64,000 bases of DNA, from NCBI GenBank assembly GCA_964572825.1, contig CAZNGS010000004.1, forward strand, positions 1 to 64,000, written 5' to 3'. Made by a program: the position numbers and the translations under genes. The notes beneath the pieces were generated by a model. The model did not search any database. It saw only the letters and a program-made list of their open reading frames with translations, and had not been told where the DNA came from. The DNA is from CAYVBE01 sp964572825 (lineage in GTDB: Bacteria > Planctomycetota > Brocadiia > SM23-32). Positions 45,274 to 52,692 of the stretch are shown piece by piece; position 1 is the stretch's first letter; the number at the start of each line of letters is the position of its first letter.

Positions 45274-46214
45274 AGGGCTTCTCTGGCTTTCTCCGGGTAG
45301 CAGGTGTATTCCAATGTGTCGAGGGAGACCGATCCCAGGCAGATGCAACTGTCCGCCGCGCCGTAGTAAATGTCCACCTCAGCCCCGTCCCGGGACGGGA
45401 TGGCGCCACAGGCGAACACCAGGTTGGGAACATCGCCGATGCGTTCGTAGCGCTCCTTGGGGGAGAGCAGGGGGACGTTGCATCGTCCCAGCACGCGGGA
45501 AGGCTCTTCCAGGTCCAGGAAGGCGGCTCCCAGGCGGAAAAGCGGCCCTCCGGGGGTGTTCTTCACCCCGTAATAGAACAGGAGCCATCCCTCGGAGGTC
45601 TCGATCGGAGGCACCGATGCACCGATGCGGTGGCTGTCCCAGTAGCCGCCTCGGTGGGTCATTACGATGTCCCAGCTTCCCCAGTGCACCAGGTCGTCGG
45701 AGTAGCTGATCCAGATGTTGCCCCCTTCCTGCGGCCTCTCCAGGCGCGCGAACCGGCCCTTGATGCGGCGGGGGAAGAGCACCCCGTTTTTCGTGTCGGG
45801 TTCGGAGACCACGGAGATGCGTTCGATGCTGCGGAAATCTGCCGTGCGGGCCAGACACAGGCGGAAACCATACTGGCTGTAGGCCAGGTAGACGATGTAG
45901 TATGTGCCCTCCAGCAGCGTGATACGGGCATCCCGAACCCCTCCCGCCTCGTAGGGCGCGAAGATGCCCTCCTTTGCCGGCTCGAGAACGGGTTCCTTCT
46001 CGATCTTGAACTGTCGGCCGTCCTCGCTGCTGGCCCGGTATATGGCGCACCTTCCGTCGAGCCTTTCCACCGTGACCAGCAGGACGCAGCGCCCTTCGTG
46101 CCGGACGGCGCCGGCGTTGTGGACGTCGCTGGCCGCGAAACAAAGATCGTCGATCGACAGGACGGGGTTGCCGTCCCAGCGCTCCACGACGTTCTTGGGG
46201 ATCTTGGCGGTCAT
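45270..46214 (-). CDS. GH130 family protein with altered active-site loop (GH130-3)
   Basis: This 314-residue homologue of GH130-2 starts at the ATG at 46214; no good ribosome site is visible. Conserved blocks are RWDGNPVLSIDDLCFAASDV, VLFPRRIKGRFARLERP, YWDSHRIGASVPPIETSEGW, and RYERIGDVPNLVFACGAIPS. The loop that reads GxEDPR in its two relatives reads AGGVRDARITLLEG here. The aspartate is kept but the preceding Glu and following Pro are lost, so specificity may differ. It is upstream of and translationally coupled to GH130-2. It is divergent from the GreA gene, 125 bp away. Confidence 0.85.
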   Translation of the reverse strand: MTAKIPKNVVERWDGNPVLSIDDLCFAASDVHNAGAVRHEGRCVLLVTVERLDGRCAIYRASSEDGRQFKIEKEPVLEPAKEGIFAPYEAGGVRDARITLLEGTYYIVYLAYSQYGFRLCLARTADFRSIERISVVSEPDTKNGVLFPRRIKGRFARLERPQEGGNIWISYSDDLVHWGSWDIVMTHRGGYWDSHRIGASVPPIETSEGWLLFYYGVKNTPGGPLFRLGAAFLDLEEPSRVLGRCNVPLLSPKERYERIGDVPNLVFACGAIPSRDGAEVDIYYGAADSCICLGSVSLDTLEYTCYPEKAREAL

Positions 46215-46339
46215 GTTCAGGGTCGTGATTATGCACTGACCGAGCCCCCAAATGCAAGTCGGCACGCCCGTCGCTTTGTGAATCGCGGCGCTTTCCGGTA
46301 TACAGGACGGTGACACTTGCGCAGCAACCGGGGTGGGGA

Positions 46340-48517
46340 ATGGATGCCCTTCTGAAACTTGCCAAGAAGGAAAAGCTGGACGAGCTGGAGTCGGCCTGGA
46401 TGCTGGCCGTCGAGGAGGGGAGCACGGACGTGGACGTGCTCCTGGAGGCCGCCGAAGTCCTGGTCGAGCGCGGGCACAGGGCGCAGGCGGAGTCACTGCT
46501 GTGGTACCTGGCGGGCGCCCTGCAGGAAGACGGCGAGCCGGAGGCCGCCTTCCGTGCGGCAAGGCGTGGAGCAATGCTTCTGCCCGAGAGCCGGCCCCTC
46601 CGGGACGTGCTGCTGGATCTTTCCGCCCGCGTACTGGAGGACGTGCCGGGGGCCGAGCAGATCGTGCAGGTCACCGTGGGGGACGAGGGGCTGCCGCTGG
46701 ACCGGGCCCTGGCGGCTCTGGATGGACTTATTGCCCTGGGGCCCGGTTCCTACGTCTATGACGTCGGTGCCGACGCGGTGGGCTGTGTCCGCTCCGTGGA
46801 CACAGCCCGGGGCGGACTGGTCGTCGAGTTCGAGGACGGCGACCGGGTCGTGCCGCCCGGCGAGGCGGGAACGCTGGAGATTCTGCCGGATGACGATTTC
46901 CGGGCGCTCAATCTTTTTGACCGGGACAGGCTGCGTTGCCTGGCGCAGGAAGCCCCCGAGGAGCTGGTCAGCATGGTGCTGCGGGCGGTGGACCGCCGGA
47001 TGGAGCTTCGGCGGCTGCGCATTTACCTGGAGCCCGTGGTGGATTCATGGGGTCGATGGTGGTCGGGGACGCGGGATCGGTTGAAGCGGTCGGCGGAGGT
47101 GGGCATGACCAGCGGGCGTTCTCCGTCCGTGTTCCTGCGCAGAAAGCCCCTCACGCACCAGGAGAGGTTGCTCAGGAGATTCCGCGGCCAGTCCGAGGCC
47201 ACGGCGGCGGCGCGCGTCGCCCTCGAGGCACTGCGGGAGGCGCGGGCCCACGCGGACGTGGCGGCGCAATTGGTGGCGCCGCTGGCCGAGGGGCTGCGCG
47301 AGCTTGTCGTGGGCTGCCCGGACGGGGAGTCGTGGCGCGCACTGCCGGCCGCCGCCGTGTTCGACGCCCTGCGGCGGGAGTTTCCAGAGCGGATACCGAC
47401 CGAAGCACCCGAGGTGGGCGGCCCGCTGGGGCCGGCGGCCGAGTCGCTGTCCCGGAACGTGCAGGATGAAGGTCTGCTGGTGGCGACGCTCCGGTTCATT
47501 CGGCGCCGCTTCCCGGAGGAGTGGCCGGGGCTCTTTGCGCGCATGATGCCTTCGATGCCCCGCCAGGCCTGCCGGGTGGCCGGGGATATGCTGGCGGAGG
47601 AAGCTCCCGAAACGCTGGCGGAGGCGTGCGAGAGTATCCTCTCGCGTTCCGGCGGGGAGGCCGGTGCCCTCACGTGGCTGTGGCGCCGGCGGACCGGGGC
47701 GGAGCCTCCGGCGCCCATCGCGGACCTCGATGCGATCTCGATTCTGTTCAGGCTGCTCTCTGCGGGGACTTCCATCGTGCGGGACGCTTCGCTGGGGGAG
47801 GAGCGTCGGAAGTCGGAGGTGGCGCAGATACGCTCGGCGCTGCTGCTGCGCGACGGAGCGGCGCTGGAAGCCGCCCTGGAGGAGGCGTCCCCGGACCAAC
47901 TGGCCCCTCTCACGAGCATGGTGCAGCGTAATCCCGCGTTGACGCCCCAGATTCAGGGCCGTCTGATGGAGATGCTCGCCCGGCACGCACCTGCCCTGGT
48001 CGTGGCCGAAGTGCCGCCGTGGGAGCAGGACGTGATCTATAATACCGCCCGTGGTATTGAGAAGCGGAAGGCTGAACTTGAACGGGTCGTGCACGTCCGT
48101 CTGCCCCAGGTGATCCGGGAGCTCGGCCAGGCGGCGCAGCTCGGCGATATCAGCGACAATGCCGATTATCAATCGGCCCTCCGCGAGCGCGGCCGTCTGG
48201 CGGAGCTGGCCGAACGTATGCGGGAGGAGATATCGCGCGCCCGACCCATCACCCCGTCAACGGGCGGCGGCGACTGCGTCACGGTCGGCAGCAGAGTCAC
48301 GGCGCGCAATCTCGCCACGGGCCAGCAGGAGTCCTTCACTTTCCTGGGACCCTGGGATGCGGATCTGGCCGAGGGCATCTACGGCTACGACGCGTCCCTC
48401 GGCAAGGCCTTCATGGGCAAGAAGGTCGGGGACGTGGTCAGCTTCAGGCGGGGCGCCGAGGAACGCCGCTGGGAGATACTCGATATCTCGCCGGCCGAAC
48501 TTCCCGGCTCTTCCTGA
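46340..48517 (+). CDS. greA: GreA/GreB-type transcription factor with very long N-terminal region
   Basis: This 725-residue protein has a Gre-factor C-terminus. The last ~75 residues form the FKBP-like GreA/GreB domain (VTVGSRVTARNLATGQQESF; TFLGPWDADLAEGIYGYDAS; LGKAFMGKKVGDVVSFR). A coiled-coil-like segment precedes it (GIEKRKAELERVVHVRLPQV; SALRERGRLAELAERMREEI), as in classical GreA, where the coiled coil enters the RNA polymerase secondary channel. The ~570 N-terminal residues are helical and repeat-like (TPR-type layout near 1-90), with no enzyme motif. Chlamydial and related PVC GreA proteins are also about 700 residues long, which supports the phylum guess. The start ATG at 46340 is preceded by GGGGTGGGG. 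Confidence 0.82.
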   Translation: MDALLKLAKKEKLDELESAWMLAVEEGSTDVDVLLEAAEVLVERGHRAQAESLLWYLAGALQEDGEPEAAFRAARRGAMLLPESRPLRDVLLDLSARVLEDVPGAEQIVQVTVGDEGLPLDRALAALDGLIALGPGSYVYDVGADAVGCVRSVDTARGGLVVEFEDGDRVVPPGEAGTLEILPDDDFRALNLFDRDRLRCLAQEAPEELVSMVLRAVDRRMELRRLRIYLEPVVDSWGRWWSGTRDRLKRSAEVGMTSGRSPSVFLRRKPLTHQERLLRRFRGQSEATAAARVALEALREARAHADVAAQLVAPLAEGLRELVVGCPDGESWRALPAAAVFDALRREFPERIPTEAPEVGGPLGPAAESLSRNVQDEGLLVATLRFIRRRFPEEWPGLFARMMPSMPRQACRVAGDMLAEEAPETLAEACESILSRSGGEAGALTWLWRRRTGAEPPAPIADLDAISILFRLLSAGTSIVRDASLGEERRKSEVAQIRSALLLRDGAALEAALEEASPDQLAPLTSMVQRNPALTPQIQGRLMEMLARHAPALVVAEVPPWEQDVIYNTARGIEKRKAELERVVHVRLPQVIRELGQAAQLGDISDNADYQSALRERGRLAELAERMREEISRARPITPSTGGGDCVTVGSRVTARNLATGQQESFTFLGPWDADLAEGIYGYDASLGKAFMGKKVGDVVSFRRGAEERRWEILDISPAELPGSS

Positions 48518-48530
48518 CCCGCCTGTGCCG

Positions 48531-51410
48531 CTATCGCAGCATCAGATACATGGTCTCCGGGGGAAGTTCCACGCGCATGCGCCCACCGGAGCGGTCCGCC
48601 CCCACGTCGCGCACGGGAACACCGTTGATGTCCAGCAGCGTCGCCTTTGAGACCGTGCGGTTCCGGACCGTCAGGACGGCGCGGGTGTTGACCACCTGCC
48701 ACGGGTTGGCGCCGACCTGCAGGATGCGCTTGCCCTGCACTTCCTGATCGTTCATGTGGAAGGTGGCCGGGCGGGCCTTCCAGCCGGTGGGGCGGCAGCG
48801 CGTGCCGACCTGCACCAGCAGTCTGCCCGATTCGGCGATGGGTCTGTCGTCCAGCGGCACGACCACGATGGTGGCGTAGTCATTGCGGCAGCGGATGGTA
48901 ACGTCGTCCAGCTCGATCTCACCGGCCACTTTGAGGAACCCGGCGGCGGCCTGTGCCTTCGGTGCGTTCACGGTGTAGATGCCGCGCCTGTAGTCGGTGG
49001 TGATCTGGCCGGTCAGGCTCCTGATGGTGCCGCGCTCCTGGTCGATGTAGCGGTCCAGGTCGGCGATGCGGTTGTTGGCCGGGCTTCCCTCATACCTGAC
49101 GTGAACCGGCCCGACGAGAAACGCCTTCGGGTCCACGCCGCCCTTGACGCTGGAGTCCGGGGGAAGGTCGCCGGCATCCCGGTTGGGGTCCCAGGAGCCG
49201 CTCCCGGCGATGATGGGGCTCTTGCGGTCCCAGATGTTCTGCAGGCCGCGCTCCTCGTAGACGGCCGGCCGGTCCGCCTCCGCGACGTAGCCGCGGCGCC
49301 ACAGGAGGGCCGCGGCCGGGAACTGCCCCATCTGCATGGGCGTGGCGAAGGTCCACTTGTTGCCGACCGGCTGCCACTCCGGCACGCCCGTGGCGAACCA
49401 GTAGAAGCAGTCCACGCCGGTCAGGCATTGCTGGGCGGCGATCATCAGCGGCCCCTCGCTCTGGTAGCCCAGGGGCGGCACCCACAGGCTCTCGGGAATG
49501 ATGAACGGATGCCCGACGGCCTGCTTGACGTTCAGCGGGAGCGCCGTGGGGTCGGTGATGGCGCTGACCTCGCGGAAGTAGTGGAAGTCCAGAATCTGCC
49601 AGCCCCGGTTCACGCCCATGTGGCCGGGGCTGTAGTAGTGGTTCTTGCCGAGGACCTGGTTGGCCGTGTAGGCCCAGCGCTCGGCGGGATCGACCACCAC
49701 GGGGTCACAGGTCTTCCAGTTGCCCGCGTTGACGAGCTGCTGGCAGCCCAGATCTTCGCGCAGATAGTCCCCGATCATCCTGTTGAATTCATACATGGTG
49801 CATGCAATGAACTCGAGCTGGTCGGAGAGGCGCCTCTGCAGGCCGGCGTCATCCCCGTATTGCCCGCGCGCGTCGCGTGTGAAGTACCACACGATGTTGA
49901 GGCCGGCCTCTCCGTTGGCGAAGTCGTCGTTTTCGTGCTCGTTGCCGCCCCATGCGGCGCGGGCTTTCTCCAGGGATCCGTACTTCTCCTCCAGCCAGTC
50001 GGCGTAGCGCTGCCGCAGGTGGCGTCGGGCCTCGCCCTTTACCCGCTGCATGGTGTAGAACAGCATGCTGTCTTCGTTCTGCAACTGGATGATTGCCACG
50101 GCCGGATCGTCGGCCAGGCGGGTGCCGGTATAAGGGTTGACGCGGTCGAACAGGGCCTTCAGCCACGCCTTGTAGCCCTCCTGGACGGCCGGCTCCCAGA
50201 AGACCATCGCCGTCAGCCGGCCGGTGCCGGAGTCGGGGATGTCCCAGCCCGGCTGGACGCTGGTGTGGCTCATCCAGCAGGGGGAGAGGGTCGAGTAGAT
50301 GCCCTCCTCTTTCATGGCAGCCACCATGCGCCACGCCTGCTGGAGAGCGTCCTCGTCCACGTCGGTTATCTCCGAGTCCTTCTCCTTGGGCGGCAGGTCG
50401 CCGTGCCAGCGCACCATGTTGACGCCACGCTTGGCCAGGAAGCGGGCGTGATGCCGCAGGTCCTGCCACGCCTGCTGGCGTGCCCCCTCCGCCTCCCGCT
50501 CGTGGGATTCGGCCCTCGCGGTGTCACCCCTCTCGCGCGCCCGTTTTGCTCGCTGCAGCGCCCGGTCGACCGACCTCCAGGCGTTGCGCTGCACGTAGGT
50601 GGAGCCGCCCCAGAAACGGATGGGCTGTCCGTCGCCGCGCACGAAGTGAAGGCCGTCCTCGTTGCGGCGGATGAAGCCGTGCTCGCCGGCCACTTCCTCG
50701 TTCAAGGAGCGCAGGTCGAAAGCCGCCTGCCGGCTGAAGGTGTCCCGCTCCGGTTCCCAGGCCCAGGTCTCGCTTTCGGGGTATTGAATGACGTTCTCCC
50801 AGCTTTCGCCGGGCTTGAATTTGTAGTGCGGGCTGAACTGGCCCCGCGCCAGCACGAAACAATCGATGGAGCTGAAGCGCTTTTCCTCCTCCTTGTTGCC
50901 CAGCAGGAATTCGAAGGTATGAGTGCCTTCGGAGAGGTGAACCGTCCCCAGGTCGAACCAGGCCAGGAAGCGGGCATCCCAGCCGGCAGCGACGCTGATC
51001 TCCTGTACGAGGCGGGGCTGGAAATCTTCGCCCCGGCGGTGCTCCCTGATCTCCCGTTTCATCTCATCGATGGGCACCGGCTGCCACTCGCCGCCGTCGA
51101 TGCGGTAGCTCAGCCCGGTGCCGCGCGGGTTGCCGCGCAGCCAGAAGTGGTAGCTGCCGCTCTGCGGGACCTGGACCCTGTAGAGGGCCGTGCCCGTGTC
51201 CATGTGGGGTTCGCTGAAGCTGGCCAGCCACTTTCCGCCGGAGAGGGTATCCTCGTCCACCGTCTCGAACCACGGGTTGTGGAACACCTGCTTCTGATCG
51301 GCATCTTCCGCCTCGATCCAGATAAGCTCTTGCGCCCCGGACGCTGCGGCGGTTCCCGGCGACAGCAGGGCGATCGACAGCCAGCAGACGACAGTTGCTT
51401 TTGCCCACAT
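48531..51410 (-). CDS. large secreted glycoside hydrolase, clan GH-A type
   Basis: This protein is 959 residues from the ATG at 51410, with a signal peptide (WAKATVVCWLSIALL, cleavage near AAAS-G). An N-terminal beta domain (about 25-200) contains IEAEDADQ and HFWLRGNPRGTG, typical of carbohydrate-binding jelly rolls. A TIM-barrel follows (FLAKRGVNMVRWHGDLPP). E446 in AIIQLQNEDSMLF is an Asn-Glu acid/base candidate, and E640 in FIIPESLWVPP is a candidate nucleophile. The C-terminus is a beta-sandwich. The exact GH family is unknown; it resembles GH5/GH42-related planctomycete proteins. It shares the strand and neighbourhood of the oxidoreductase at 51491, suggesting degradation of a complex polysaccharide outside the cell. 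Confidence 0.75.
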   Translation of the reverse strand: MWAKATVVCWLSIALLSPGTAAASGAQELIWIEAEDADQKQVFHNPWFETVDEDTLSGGKWLASFSEPHMDTGTALYRVQVPQSGSYHFWLRGNPRGTGLSYRIDGGEWQPVPIDEMKREIREHRRGEDFQPRLVQEISVAAGWDARFLAWFDLGTVHLSEGTHTFEFLLGNKEEEKRFSSIDCFVLARGQFSPHYKFKPGESWENVIQYPESETWAWEPERDTFSRQAAFDLRSLNEEVAGEHGFIRRNEDGLHFVRGDGQPIRFWGGSTYVQRNAWRSVDRALQRAKRARERGDTARAESHEREAEGARQQAWQDLRHHARFLAKRGVNMVRWHGDLPPKEKDSEITDVDEDALQQAWRMVAAMKEEGIYSTLSPCWMSHTSVQPGWDIPDSGTGRLTAMVFWEPAVQEGYKAWLKALFDRVNPYTGTRLADDPAVAIIQLQNEDSMLFYTMQRVKGEARRHLRQRYADWLEEKYGSLEKARAAWGGNEHENDDFANGEAGLNIVWYFTRDARGQYGDDAGLQRRLSDQLEFIACTMYEFNRMIGDYLREDLGCQQLVNAGNWKTCDPVVVDPAERWAYTANQVLGKNHYYSPGHMGVNRGWQILDFHYFREVSAITDPTALPLNVKQAVGHPFIIPESLWVPPLGYQSEGPLMIAAQQCLTGVDCFYWFATGVPEWQPVGNKWTFATPMQMGQFPAAALLWRRGYVAEADRPAVYEERGLQNIWDRKSPIIAGSGSWDPNRDAGDLPPDSSVKGGVDPKAFLVGPVHVRYEGSPANNRIADLDRYIDQERGTIRSLTGQITTDYRRGIYTVNAPKAQAAAGFLKVAGEIELDDVTIRCRNDYATIVVVPLDDRPIAESGRLLVQVGTRCRPTGWKARPATFHMNDQEVQGKRILQVGANPWQVVNTRAVLTVRNRTVSKATLLDINGVPVRDVGADRSGGRMRVELPPETMYLMLR

Positions 51411-51490
51411 TCTCCGGCTCTCCCGGTTTCCAGTCATCGGTTACTACCGCAGGCTATCACACAGGTGCGGCCCAATCCACTGAAGAGCGC

Positions 51491-52531
51491 TCACGCGATA
51501 AGTATCCTTTCTCCTTCGGAGCGCAGGCCCGCCTCGTAGACCTGCATCACGTTGAGGGCAAACTCAAATGTGCCCGTCTCGGGCGGGCTGCCCTGCAGAA
51601 CGCAGTCGCAGAAATGGCGCATCTCGTTATAGAAGCCCTGGATGAACAGCGCCTTGTTCTCCAGGCTGGCGTAGGTGTGACGGGATTCCCACACGACCGA
51701 ACCGTGGTCGGTCCCTTCGGGGGCGAAGCTCGTGCTGACGCCGTACCGGAACGGTACGCGGCGATGCCAGGTGACCTTTCGGGCGTTTTCCACCACCAGG
51801 TGTGCGCCCTCCGCGAAGAAGCTGTAGCGCTCGCAGGGGCCCTCCATGCCCTCCGCCAGGTGCAGGTTGGCCACGGCGCCGCTCTCGAACTCCAGAACGC
51901 AGACGCCGCCGCCCCGCGCGCCGCGGTGCATCGTGACCGCGGCCACCGGGCCTCCGACGGACATCATGGCGGAGAGCGGATGCACGCCGTTGGCCAGCCA
52001 GTCGTTGCTCTCCCGTGCGGCCAGCGCCGCCGGCCCGTCCTCCGGCAGGCGCACGGGGTACTCGCCCAGGATGGTCATCAGCGGTCCTGACACCTGCAGG
52101 GCGAGGACCTCCCGCACCTTGCACATGGCGGGCATGAAGGCCTTCTTGAACCCCACCACCCCGACCAGGTCGCCCCGGTGCTCGATCATCTGTTCTATCT
52201 CAGCGGCCGACATGGCCGGCGGTTTCTCCACCCACACGTGCACGCCGGTATCCAGCGCCAGGCACGCGAGCTCCGCGTGCAGTTGCGGCGAGACGCCGAT
52301 GAAGGCGGCGTCGAGGTCCTGCTCGGCGTACATGGCGGCGGCATCGGTGTAGGTGGCTTTGACCCCGTACCGGGCCGCCGCGGCCCGGAGCGCCTCCTCG
52401 TCCACGTCGCACATGGCGCACAGGTTGACCGGCAGGAACTGCATCGTCGGCAGCAGCGTGCGGCGGCAGTGCGCCCCCACACCGACCGCGGCGACGTTCA
52501 GCCTCTGGTCGAACTCGTCCTCGCAGTTCAT
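51491..52531 (-). CDS. Gfo/Idh/MocA family NAD(P)-dependent oxidoreductase
   Basis: This 346-residue protein starts at the ATG at 52531 with GGAG six bases upstream. The N-terminal Rossmann fold has NVAAVGVGAHCRRTLLPTMQ. The family motif HVWVEKPPAMSAAEIEQMIE carries the conserved EKP lysine. A C-terminal beta-sheet domain follows. The usual GxGxxG reads GVGAHC, so the third glycine is altered. It probably oxidises or reduces a sugar or inositol derivative in the cytoplasm. It lies 80 bp upstream of the secreted GH on the same strand and is divergent from the propeller protein at 52693, so sugar catabolism is a reasonable context. Confidence 0.87.
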   Translation of the reverse strand: MNCEDEFDQRLNVAAVGVGAHCRRTLLPTMQFLPVNLCAMCDVDEEALRAAAARYGVKATYTDAAAMYAEQDLDAAFIGVSPQLHAELACLALDTGVHVWVEKPPAMSAAEIEQMIEHRGDLVGVVGFKKAFMPAMCKVREVLALQVSGPLMTILGEYPVRLPEDGPAALAARESNDWLANGVHPLSAMMSVGGPVAAVTMHRGARGGGVCVLEFESGAVANLHLAEGMEGPCERYSFFAEGAHLVVENARKVTWHRRVPFRYGVSTSFAPEGTDHGSVVWESRHTYASLENKALFIQGFYNEMRHFCDCVLQGSPPETGTFEFALNVMQVYEAGLRSEGERILIA

Positions 52532-52692
52532 AGGCGGCTCCGTTCTCGCGACCGCGCCCTCCAGAAAGGGTACACCCTGGCGGTGCGTTTTCAATGAAAT
52601 CCGGCGGGACGGGTCGGCGACGCTTGCAGTGGCCGGCGCAATCAGGTAATTCGTGGCTCTGCCGGGCTTCAGTCAAGCGGAGAAAGGGTGCG

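Noticed and set aside
48756..51539. 927-codon plus-strand open frame
   Set aside because: Antisense of the secreted GH-A protein, which has a signal peptide and candidate catalytic Glu residues.
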